The position numbers were made by a program, and so were the translations under genes. The notes under the pieces are model-generated. The model was not told where the DNA came from. It was given only the letters and a program-made list of their open reading frames with translations, and searched no databases. From Chloroflexota bacterium (GTDB lineage: Bacteria > Chloroflexota > Limnocylindria > QHBO01), in the NCBI GenBank assembly GCA_023250255.1, contig JAHFBB010000008.1, positions 1 through 13,219 on the forward strand: a stretch of DNA of 13,219 nt, in the 5' to 3' direction. How positions within the stretch are numbered: position 1 is the stretch's first letter; every line of letters starts with the position of its first letter. Shown in pieces: positions 1 to 6,476 of this stretch.

Positions 1-298
1 CCAGGATGTGCTGGGGACGTTCCTCGGGGCAACCGAACAGGTGAATGCAGGGGCCCTTGAGGTCCGCCTCCACCAGGCCCTCCTCGATACCGACCGGATC
101 GAGCGGATCGAACGGGGCCAGGATCGGGGCGAAGATGGCGGTCGCGAACAGCAGGCCGAGCAGGATCAGACCCAGCCGGGCATTCCGCTGGCGGACGATG
201 TTGCGCAGGGTGTCCTTCCACAAGTTCGCCGGTCGGCCCGCCATGACCAGTGCTTCGGCCGGTGCAACCTCGGTCGACAGGGAGATGTTGGGATCCAT
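1..298 (-). CDS. dppC: Peptide ABC transporter permease, DppC-type (partial, second transporter set)
   Basis: This is the N-terminal 99 codons of an inner-membrane permease; the 3' part lies beyond the window edge. The translation starts MDPNISLSTEVAPAEAL. It has a basic cytoplasmic stretch (about 27-41, with TLRNIVRQRNARLG), one hydrophobic helix (about 41-62, ending FAPILAPFDP) and then a periplasmic loop with two cysteines (C83, C89) ending near HILG. That ending matches the family's HxLGTDxxGRD motif, which would follow just outside. This head is typical of the DppC/OppC family (BPD_transp_1), which forms a heterodimer with DppB to make the translocation channel. The start codon shares one base with the stop of the upstream permease (TGATG), so the two are probably translationally coupled. 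There is no strong ribosome binding site. The conserved EAA loop cannot be checked here. Confidence 0.88.
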   Translation of the reverse strand, partial: MDPNISLSTEVAPAEALVMAGRPANLWKDTLRNIVRQRNARLGLILLGLLFATAIFAPILAPFDPLDPVGIEEGLVEADLKGPCIHLFGCPEERPQHIL

Positions 299-1374
299 CA
301 TTGGACGCGGATCCTCGGGTCCAGGAACGCGTAACTGATGTCCACCAGCAGGTTGATGACCAGGTAGATCATGGCCGTGATCAGCGTCAGCGCCTGGATG
401 ACCGGGTAGTCGCGGCCCAGGATGGCATCGGTGATGGTCTTGCCCAGGCCGGTCAGCCCAAAGACCGTCTCGGTCAGGACGGCGCCGCTCAGCAGGGCAC
501 CCAGTGACAGGCCGACCACGGTGACCACCGGCAGGATGGCGTTTCGCAGGCCGTGGCGCATGACCACCGCCCGGTTGGCCAGCCCCTTGGCGCGGGCGGT
601 GCGGATGTAGTCGAGCCCGAGCACCTCCAGCAGGCTGGAACGGGTCATCCGGGCAATGAGTGCCAGCGGGATCGTCCCCAGCGCGAGGGCCGGCAACAGG
701 AGGTGAACGAAGGCGTCACCGAAGATCTCCCACTGGCCGGTGATCAGGCTGTTGACCAGGTACATGTTCGAGATGAAGTCGATGACCACCCGCGGGATGC
801 CGGCGAGATCCTCGAGGCCCCAGCTGGTCGCCAACGGAACGATCACCAGCCCGCTCGTCAGCCGGCCGCCGGGCGGGAGGGCGAAGGGGGTGTCCTTGAG
901 AACGATGGCGAACAGGTAGATCAGCAGCAGGCCGAGAACGAAGACCGGTGTCGAGACACCGATGTTGGCACCGATCATGGTCCCGACGTCGGTCGCCGAG
1001 TTCCGGCGGGTTGCACTGATGACCCCCAGGGTGATGCCCACCGTGGTCGCCCACAACATTGCCAGCAGGGTCAGCTCAATGGTCACCGGCATCCGTTCGA
1101 TGAGCATCTCGGAGATCGGCCGCCCATAGCGGATCGACTCGCCGAGGTCGCCGTGGATGAGGTCGCTGACGAAGATCCCGAACTGCACGGGCAGCGGCTC
1201 ATCCAGCCCGAAGCGGGCGTTGAAGTCGGCGCACGTCTCGGGATTGGCGCGCTCCTGGAGGGCCGCCACGCACGGGTCGCCGGGAAGGATCCGGGCGACG
1301 GCGAAGACCACGAAGACGACGCCGATCAGGACCAGGAACGACAGTGCCACCCGCTGCGCGATGAAGGTGAGCAT
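298..1374 (-). CDS. dppB: Peptide ABC transporter permease, DppB-type (second transporter set)
   Basis: A 358-residue integral membrane permease. The start MLTFIAQRVALSFLVLIG gives the usual first helix (about 8-28), followed by RILPGDP, the hallmark DppB loop after helix 1. The ABC-ATPase-contacting EAA loop is at about 256-282 (YIRTARAKGL...RNAILPV), and the protein ends with the family signature FLDPRIRVQ. It would pair with the DppC-type protein downstream. An in-frame extension back to 1617 exists, but it runs over the terminator and into the binding-protein gene and looks non-coding, so the ATG at 1374 is preferred. No Shine-Dalgarno sequence precedes this ATG. A TATAGT element ends 9 bases upstream, which could mean a leaderless transcript. 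It is separated from its binding-protein gene by strong hairpins. The function as a peptide (or nickel/sugar-type cluster C) permease is a family inference. Confidence 0.93.
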   Translation of the reverse strand: MLTFIAQRVALSFLVLIGVVFVVFAVARILPGDPCVAALQERANPETCADFNARFGLDEPLPVQFGIFVSDLIHGDLGESIRYGRPISEMLIERMPVTIELTLLAMLWATTVGITLGVISATRRNSATDVGTMIGANIGVSTPVFVLGLLLIYLFAIVLKDTPFALPPGGRLTSGLVIVPLATSWGLEDLAGIPRVVIDFISNMYLVNSLITGQWEIFGDAFVHLLLPALALGTIPLALIARMTRSSLLEVLGLDYIRTARAKGLANRAVVMRHGLRNAILPVVTVVGLSLGALLSGAVLTETVFGLTGLGKTITDAILGRDYPVIQALTLITAMIYLVINLLVDISYAFLDPRIRVQ

Positions 1375-1383
1375 GTGGCGGCG

Positions 1384-1389
1384 ACTATA
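1384..1389 (-). promoter_or_regulatory. Candidate -10 element for the second permease pair
   Basis: TATAGT on the minus strand lies 9 bases before the ATG at 1374 and just after the terminator hairpin. Transcription would begin almost at the start codon, which would fit the missing ribosome binding site (leaderless mRNA). No convincing -35 box is visible at 16-18 bases, so this is only a candidate. Confidence 0.3.
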
Positions 1390-1403
1390 CCCGGAGCCAG
1401 ACT

Positions 1404-1444
1404 GAAAACGAGAGCGGGCGCCACCTCCGAGGTGGCGCCCGCTC
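1404..1444 (-). terminator. Intrinsic terminator after the permuted binding-protein gene
   Basis: On the minus strand a perfect GC-rich inverted repeat (arms about 1430-1444 and 1412-1426, 14-15 pairs, loop of 3-5 bases) is followed within a few bases by TTTT (1405-1408). The hairpin is exceptionally stable and the T run is short, so partial termination or attenuation before the downstream permease genes is likely. Confidence 0.75.
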
Positions 1445-1460
1445 GAGACGAGTCGGGTTG

Positions 1461-1478
1461 ATCGCGGTTGCCCGCGAT
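1461..1478 (-). other. Hairpin with GCAA (GNRA) tetraloop
   Basis: A perfect 7-pair stem (ATCGCGG / CCGCGAT) is capped on the minus-strand RNA by GCAA, a GNRA tetraloop. It lies 8 bases past the stop codon of the permuted binding-protein gene and before the terminator hairpin. It may protect the 3' end of that mRNA. Confidence 0.55.
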
Positions 1479-1486
1479 GAGCTTCC

Positions 1487-3163
1487 CTATTCGGGGGCGG
1501 GGAGATTCGCTCCGAAGAACGCGCCCCAGTACGTGAACTCGCCGGTCCGCCCAATGTGGAGCGGATGGCCCGCATCCCATTGAAGGGCGTAGGACAGCAC
1601 CACGTCGTTGGCGTCAAGGGTTCCGCCGTTGTGGAACGTCACGCCCTCGCGGAGGGTGCAGGTCCAGACCGATGCGTCGTCGTTGCCGGTGCACTCGGTG
1701 GCCAGTGACGGAATTGCGGCCGTCCCGCCCACTTCGTACGCGTACAGCGATTCGGTGATCTGCTCACAGACGCGGAGCGTCTCACCATCGCTCTCATCGG
1801 GGCAGAACAGCGAGATCGGCTCGGCGTTCTGCATGAACACCATGGCGGCGCGGCCACCGGGGTTCATGACCGAGAAGACTTCGCTGGTCAGCGGCGAGGA
1901 GTGAGCCCCCTCGACATCGGCGCGCCAGGCCGAGGCAGACGCACCATGGGCAACCGGGATCATGGGCACGAACTCGCGGATGGCGTTGTTCGCCTCCTGA
2001 TAGGCGGCCGTGCGGGCCTCGGTGTCCAGGGTGGTCGCGCCGGTGCTCAGGGGACCGGTGATCGACGCGGGAATCTCGCCAAACTGGAGATTCGCCGGGT
2101 TGTTGAAGTGGTAGTCCAGGAAGTTGGTGGCATCCGGATAGTCCGCGCCCCAACCGAGGAGATACAGACCGTCCAGCAGGCCGGCAGATGAGTTGTCGAG
2201 GAACGTCCCCGACTCCTGCTCGGTCAGTTCCACGTCGATACCGATCTCGGAAAGCTGGGCCTGGATGTCAGTCCCAACAATGACCGGATCCGGCAGATAG
2301 CCGCGAACCACGTTCCGGTAGTACAGCTTGGTGGCAAACCCGTCCGCGAAGCCGGCATCTGCCAGCAACTGACGGGCGGCATCCTGGTCGTACTCGTACC
2401 AATCCTCACCCTCGCAGCCCATGGCGATTTCGCACGGGGTGAAGTGGGTGGCAACCGAAGAGCCAACCGGGTAGAAGTTGTTGATGATGCGCTGTCGGTC
2501 AATGCCCATGGCAATCGCCTGGCGGACGCGAACGTCGCTCCACGGGGCGAAGGTGTTGGTCATGCCGATGTACATCACGTTCAACGCCGGGCGGCCCTTC
2601 AGAACCAGGTCTGTATTGGCCTGGATGGTTGAAAAGTCATCCGGCCCGGGGTTGTCGATGCCGTCCACCGTGCCAGCCTGCAGTTCGAGCAGGCGAGCCG
2701 CGGATTCGGTCGACCAGCGGAAGATCAACTGATCCGCGCCGGTGTTCTCGCCCCAGTAGTCAGGGTTCTTGGTCAGGGTGATGTGATCACCGCGAACCCA
2801 CTCGGTAAGCATGTACGGGCCGGTTCCATCCGGTCCCGCCAGGATCGAGTGGTTGGCCATGTTGGCCTCGAGGGTCGCAGTGTCATTGATGCCCATCGCC
2901 GAGAAGGCGATCTTGGACAGGAAGGCCGGGTCGGGGTTGCACAGCGTGAACTGCACGGTGTGCTCGTCAACGGCCTTGATTTCCGACATGGTGCCGCCGT
3001 AGTCGCAGTCAGCGGGACCGTCAGCAGGCCATGAGGTGGCCGCGAACGGTGCCTGGCTTCCCGCGGCTTCCGACGCACTGGGCTCCGTCGATTCCGCCGG
3101 GGTGTTCTGGCAAGCGGCCAGCACCAACCCCAAGCCAACGATTAGGGGGAGAAGTCTCCGCAT
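1487..3163 (-). CDS. Lipoprotein peptide-binding protein (SBP_bac_5) with circularly permuted domain order
   Basis: A 558-residue extracytoplasmic solute-binding lipoprotein. The signal peptide ends in lipobox L15-A-A-C18, followed by a Ser/Glu/Ala-rich linker (19-40). Family blocks then begin in mid-sequence. TMSEIKAVDEHTVQFTL (58-74) matches the E. coli DppA block that starts near ISEVKKVDDNTVQF (about residue 150). Next come GTGPYML (113), DYWGEN (135), SDVRVRQAIAMGIDR (209), YDQDAARQLLADAG (258), LGWGADYPDATNF (336) and the usual C-terminal block VPMIPVAHG...VEGA (399-420). After this, where the family ends, the normal N-terminal segment follows: AAMVFMQNAEP (439), ITESLYAYEVGG (469), TCTLREGVTFHNGG (501), LDANDVVLSY (516) and YWGAFFG (545). 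Each block occurs once, so this is a rotation, not a duplication. The mature chain has eight further cysteines. The start is fixed by GGAGGG (3171-3176) 7 bases upstream. D341 in GWGAD corresponds to the DppA residue that binds the peptide amino group. The substrate is unknown. Confidence 0.9.
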   Translation of the reverse strand: MRRLLPLIVGLGLVLAACQNTPAESTEPSASEAAGSQAPFAATSWPADGPADCDYGGTMSEIKAVDEHTVQFTLCNPDPAFLSKIAFSAMGINDTATLEANMANHSILAGPDGTGPYMLTEWVRGDHITLTKNPDYWGENTGADQLIFRWSTESAARLLELQAGTVDGIDNPGPDDFSTIQANTDLVLKGRPALNVMYIGMTNTFAPWSDVRVRQAIAMGIDRQRIINNFYPVGSSVATHFTPCEIAMGCEGEDWYEYDQDAARQLLADAGFADGFATKLYYRNVVRGYLPDPVIVGTDIQAQLSEIGIDVELTEQESGTFLDNSSAGLLDGLYLLGWGADYPDATNFLDYHFNNPANLQFGEIPASITGPLSTGATTLDTEARTAAYQEANNAIREFVPMIPVAHGASASAWRADVEGAHSSPLTSEVFSVMNPGGRAAMVFMQNAEPISLFCPDESDGETLRVCEQITESLYAYEVGGTAAIPSLATECTGNDDASVWTCTLREGVTFHNGGTLDANDVVLSYALQWDAGHPLHIGRTGEFTYWGAFFGANLPAPE

Positions 3164-3170
3164 CCAGAAT

Positions 3171-3176
3171 CCCTCC
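3171..3176 (-). promoter_or_regulatory. Ribosome binding site of the permuted binding protein
   Basis: GGAGGG lies 7 bases before the ATG at 3163. It is a near-ideal Shine-Dalgarno sequence and confirms that the permuted protein starts at its lipoprotein signal. Confidence 0.75.
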
Positions 3177-3202
3177 GATTCCTCTTGAAATGACCCTCGC
3201 GC

Positions 3203-3220
3203 GCGGACCAGTCGGCCCGC
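3203..3220 (-). other. Small hairpin between the second ATPase and the permuted binding-protein gene
   Basis: The minus-strand RNA forms a 7-pair stem (one G-U) around a GACT loop, within the 107-base gap 3164-3270. No T run follows, so it is not an obvious terminator. I see no clear promoter in this gap, so transcription may continue from the upstream ATPase genes. Confidence 0.35.
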
Positions 3221-3270
3221 TGTTGACGCTTACCTTAGCAGTCTCAGGCCCGTTTCTCGACCTCTTTCTT

Positions 3271-4407
3271 TCAGGATGCCGCCGGCGCGGCAGCGATCGA
3301 GGCGGGTTCTTGGGGCGCCTGCTCGGGGTGCGCAACGCCGACGTCGCTGCGCAATGACTCTTCGGCAAAATGGCAGGCGGCCTGATGTTCGGGGGCCAGC
3401 ACCCGCAGGGGTGGATCCTCGGTAGTGCACACCTCCGGCCGTCCGAGTTTCTCGTAGAGCCAGCAGCGGGTGTGGAACCGACAGCCGGTTGGCGGGTTTG
3501 CCGGCGACGGGACGTCACCGGTCAGGATGACTCGCCGGCGCTTGCGCTCGAGTTTCGGATCGGGAATGGGCACGGCCGACAGGAGGGCACGGGTATACGG
3601 GTGGCCCGGAGCAGCGTAGACCGTGTCCGGTTCCCCGATCTCGACGATCTTGCCCAGGTACATGACCGCCACCCGGTCGCTGATGTGGCGGACGACCGAC
3701 AGGTCATGGGCGATGAATAGATAGGTCAGTCCGAACTTCTCGCGCAGCTCGATCAACAGGTTGAGGACCTGCGCCTGGATCGAAACGTCCAGGGCGCTGA
3801 TCGGCTCGTCGCAGACGATGAACTCCGGCTCGACGGCCAGCGCCCGCGCCACGCCGATCCGCTGGCGCTGGCCTCCACTGAACTCGTGCGGGTAGCGGTT
3901 GGCGTAGTTCGGGTTCAGGCCAACGAGTTCGAGCAACTCGGACACCCGGCCGCTGCGGCTGCCCTTGGATCCCAGGCCATGCGTTTCGAGCGGTTCGGAG
4001 ATGATCGAATCCACGGTCATCCGCGGATTCAGGGAGGAATACGGGTCCTGGAAGATGATCTGCATCCGGCGCCGCAGGCGGCGGAGGTCATCGGACTTGA
4101 GGGTGCTCAGGTCATGCCCGTCGAATCCGACCGTGCCGGCGGTCGGCACGCGAAGGCGAATGGTTGCCCGACCGGTCGTGCTCTTGCCGCAGCCCGATTC
4201 GCCCACCAGGCCGAAGGTCTCGCCCCGGCGGATGGTGAAACTGATGTCGTCGACTGCCCGGACGTGGCCAACCTCGCGCTGGAACAGGCCGGAGTGGATC
4301 GGGAAGTAGACCTTCAGGTTCTCCACCTTGACCAGTTCGTCGCCACTGACCGGCGCCTCGCGCGCCGGGCCGGCGGTCCGAGTATCGAGCTCGCGCTCCA
4401 TGGTCAT
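3271..4407 (-). CDS. oppF: Peptide ABC transporter ATP-binding protein, OppF/DppF-type
   Basis: A 378-residue cytoplasmic ATPase that powers peptide uptake as a heterodimer with the protein encoded just upstream. Walker A is GESGCGKST (69-77), the Q-loop FQDPYSSLNPRMTV (119-132), the ABC signature FSGGQRQR (176-183), Walker B FIVCDEPISALD (196-207) and the switch histidine AHD (H234). The C-terminal oligopeptide-transporter domain contains four cysteines (C309, C315, C327, C345); in related Dpp/Opp ATPases such a set can ligate an iron-sulphur cluster. A disordered Pro/Ala-rich tail follows (about 360-378). The start at 4407 is chosen because its ATG overlaps the preceding stop (ATGA) and AGGGGG lies 9 bases upstream. 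ATGs at 4416 and 4401 are alternatives, and an open frame back to 4728 is a shadow of the neighbour. Confidence 0.95.
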   Translation of the reverse strand: MTMERELDTRTAGPAREAPVSGDELVKVENLKVYFPIHSGLFQREVGHVRAVDDISFTIRRGETFGLVGESGCGKSTTGRATIRLRVPTAGTVGFDGHDLSTLKSDDLRRLRRRMQIIFQDPYSSLNPRMTVDSIISEPLETHGLGSKGSRSGRVSELLELVGLNPNYANRYPHEFSGGQRQRIGVARALAVEPEFIVCDEPISALDVSIQAQVLNLLIELREKFGLTYLFIAHDLSVVRHISDRVAVMYLGKIVEIGEPDTVYAAPGHPYTRALLSAVPIPDPKLERKRRRVILTGDVPSPANPPTGCRFHTRCWLYEKLGRPEVCTTEDPPLRVLAPEHQAACHFAEESLRSDVGVAHPEQAPQEPASIAAAPAAS

Positions 4408-5519
4408 GCGATCCATCCCCCTGGTTCGGTGCCGAAGCAGCGGGCGAGATGACCCTCGCCTTCGCGCGAACTCAACTCCGGTTCCGCAGTCCGGCAGCGG
4501 TCGGTGACGTAGTGACAGCGCGGACTGAAGCGACACTCCGGCCCCGGATCCAGAAGGTCCGGCGGCAGGCCCTCGATGGTCCGCAGGCGGGCCGAGCGTG
4601 CATCGGTCAGGCGCGGCAGCGAATCCATCAGGCCCCAGGAATACGGGTGGCGAGCGTGCTCGAAGACATCGTCCACCAGGCCGGTCTCGGCGATGCGGCC
4701 GGCGTACATCACGTTGACCCGGTGGCACATGCCGGCAGCGATCCCCAGGTCGTGGGTAATGAGGATGACCGCTGTCCCGAATTCCTCCGACAGCGAGCGG
4801 ATGAGGTCCAGGATCTGGGCCTGGATGGTGACGTCCAGGGCGGTGGTCGGCTCATCGGCAAGCAGGAGCATTGGATCGCAGGCAAGGGCGATGGCGATCA
4901 TCACCCGCTGACGCATGCCACCGCTGAACTGGTGGGGATAGTCCTTCATCCGGTCCCGTGCCCGCGGGATCCCGACCTTGCTCAACAGCTCGACGGCGCG
5001 GTCGTCAGCCGCTCGCCGGCTCAGGTTGAGGTGGAGCTTGGCGGACTCGGAGATCTGGAACCCGATCGGCAGGGTCGGGTTCAGGCTGGTCATGGGATCC
5101 TGGAAGATGAAGCCGATTTTCTTGCCGCGCATGAGCCGCATCTCGGCGTTCGAGAGCTTCAGGATGTCCACGCCGTCGAAGATGATCTGACCGCTGACGA
5201 TCCGCCCCGGGGGGCTCGGCACCAGCCGGACCAAGGACAGCGCGGTGACGCTCTTGCCGCAGCCGGACTCGCCGACCAGGCCCAGGGTCTCGCCGTAGTC
5301 GAGGTCGAAACTGACCTCGTCCACCGCATGCACCACTCCCTCACGGGTGAAGAACTGGGTGGTCAGGTTGCGGACTTCGAGCAGGCGTTTGGCATGCGGC
5401 TGCTTGTCGTGCAGCTGGGCTGCCATCCGCCGACCCTCTTCGGTTGCGACTTCGACCGAATCCGGCAGGTCCTCCACCACAACCGATGGAGCCTGGGCGC
5501 TCTCCTCGCTGAGCGTCAC
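4404..5519 (-). CDS. oppD: Peptide ABC transporter ATP-binding protein, OppD/DppD-type
   Basis: A 371-residue cytoplasmic ATPase. Walker A is GESGCGKS (83-90), the Q-loop FQDPMTSLNPTL (139-150), the signature FSGGMRQR (198-205), Walker B LLLADEPTTALD (218-229) and the switch histidine THD (H256). The C-terminal domain has HPYSWGL and the cysteine set C329, C335, C342 and C361, again the pattern associated with an iron-sulphur cluster in Dpp/Opp ATPases. The GTG start at 5519 lies one base after the stop of the upstream permease, with a purine-rich AAGGGGAAG ahead of it. The first ~45 residues are an acidic extension not needed for the fold, and an internal ATG at 5426 (MAAQLHDKQ, also preceded by GAAGAGGG) could be the true start. 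The stop overlaps the oppF start (ATGA). Confidence 0.95.
   Translation of the reverse strand: MTLSEESAQAPSVVVEDLPDSVEVATEEGRRMAAQLHDKQPHAKRLLEVRNLTTQFFTREGVVHAVDEVSFDLDYGETLGLVGESGCGKSVTALSLVRLVPSPPGRIVSGQIIFDGVDILKLSNAEMRLMRGKKIGFIFQDPMTSLNPTLPIGFQISESAKLHLNLSRRAADDRAVELLSKVGIPRARDRMKDYPHQFSGGMRQRVMIAIALACDPMLLLADEPTTALDVTIQAQILDLIRSLSEEFGTAVILITHDLGIAAGMCHRVNVMYAGRIAETGLVDDVFEHARHPYSWGLMDSLPRLTDARSARLRTIEGLPPDLLDPGPECRFSPRCHYVTDRCRTAEPELSSREGEGHLARCFGTEPGGWIA
4417..4422 (-). promoter_or_regulatory. Ribosome binding site deciding the oppF start
   Basis: AGGGGG abuts the ATG at 4416 with no spacer but sits 9 bases before the ATG at 4407. It therefore favours 4407, inside the end of the preceding ATPase gene. 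Confidence 0.55.
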
Positions 5520-5520
5520 C

Positions 5521-6465
5521 CTATTGCTTCCCCTTCAACTTCGGGTCCAGCGCGTCGCGAAGACCGTCCCCGAGGAAGGTGAAGCTGATGAGCGCCGTGG
5601 CAATGGCCAGGGCCGGGAAGATGACCAGGTGCGGGAACGACCGAAGCCATGGCTGCCCATCTGCCACCAGGCTGCCCCAGCTCGCCCGTGGGGGCGTGGC
5701 GCCGATACTGATGAAGGCCAGGGTCGCCTCAGCCAGGATGGCGCCGGGAATCCCGAGCGTCACGGCCACAATGACCGGTCCGAGCGCATTCGGCAGAAGG
5801 TGCTTCGAGATGATCTTCTTGCTCGGGACGCCAATGGCCTGGGCGGCCTCCACGAACTCGGTCTCCTTGAGCGACAGCAATTGGCCGCGGACGAGGCGCG
5901 CCATGGTTACCCACGAGGTGAGACCAATGGCCACGAACACCAGCAGCAGGCCATCCAGGGCCTTGCCGAAGACCGTCTCCTTGAGGGCCACCGACAACAG
6001 GATGATGAACAGCAGGTCCGGGTAGGCATAGATCACGTCGGTCAGCCGCATGAGCCAACTGTCGGTCCGCCCGCCAAACCATGCCGCGGCGGCACCCACC
6101 GGCATGCCGATGACGAGGACCACGAACTGGACGACCAGCGCCACGGTCATGCTGATCCGGGCACCGTCCATCAGCCTACTGAGCAGATCGCGGCCGAGTT
6201 CGTCGGTTCCCAGGAAATGACCAGGGCTGAACGCCGGCAACGGCAGACCACCATTGGCCAGCACGGCGTCCAGATCCTGGTAGTCGTACGGCCAGGGAGC
6301 CAGATAGGGCCCGAATATCGCGATGAACACGAACAGGATGACCAGAACCCCGCCGACAATGGCCAGGCGGTTGCGCCGGAGGCGCCGGAAGGCATCACCC
6401 CACAGCCCGGACGACCGGCGAACCTCGACGGTCGCGGCGGGAAGGGTCTCGGTGCGGTTGGCCAC
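5521..6465 (-). CDS. oppC: Peptide ABC transporter permease, OppC/DppC-type
   Basis: A 314-residue membrane permease. A basic N-terminal region (WGDAFRRLRRNRLA) precedes helix 1 (about 34-56, ending FGPYLAP). The periplasmic motif HFLGTDELGRDLLSR is at 83-97. The EAA coupling loop is at about 206-229 (EAAQAIGVPSKKIISKHLLPN), and the protein ends in FLGDGLRDALDPKLKGKQ, a standard OppC C-terminus. It forms the channel with the OppB-type protein encoded immediately upstream. The start is GTG, with AGGAG 6 bases upstream, and that site overlaps the TAG stop of the upstream gene. Only one base separates its own stop from the next start, so this is a tight operon. No anomalies seen. Confidence 0.95.
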   Translation of the reverse strand: MANRTETLPAATVEVRRSSGLWGDAFRRLRRNRLAIVGGVLVILFVFIAIFGPYLAPWPYDYQDLDAVLANGGLPLPAFSPGHFLGTDELGRDLLSRLMDGARISMTVALVVQFVVLVIGMPVGAAAAWFGGRTDSWLMRLTDVIYAYPDLLFIILLSVALKETVFGKALDGLLLVFVAIGLTSWVTMARLVRGQLLSLKETEFVEAAQAIGVPSKKIISKHLLPNALGPVIVAVTLGIPGAILAEATLAFISIGATPPRASWGSLVADGQPWLRSFPHLVIFPALAIATALISFTFLGDGLRDALDPKLKGKQ

Positions 6466-6471
6466 GCGACG

Positions 6472-6476
6472 CTCCT
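6472..6476 (-). promoter_or_regulatory. Ribosome binding site overlapping the upstream stop codon
   Basis: AGGAG, 6 bases before the GTG start of oppC, shares two bases with the TAG stop of oppB. This indicates coupled translation and fixes the GTG start. Confidence 0.65.

Noticed and set aside
1375..1617. An 81-residue N-terminal extension of the second DppB-type permease
   Set aside because: It would cross the terminator and the end of the binding-protein gene. It is Arg/Ser/Pro-rich and precedes a normal DppB N-terminus at 1374.
1487..3163. The binding-protein gene as a pseudogene, a frameshifted pair or two fused partial genes
   Set aside because: One uninterrupted frame carries an intact lipoprotein signal, a strong ribosome binding site and every family block once. 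Decay or random fusion would leave missing or doubled blocks. A sequencing chimera cannot be fully excluded from the sequence alone.
3221..3245. TTGACG with an AT-richer stretch on the plus strand
   Set aside because: It would fire against all genes here, there is no plus-strand gene to serve, and no good -10 lies at the right spacing.
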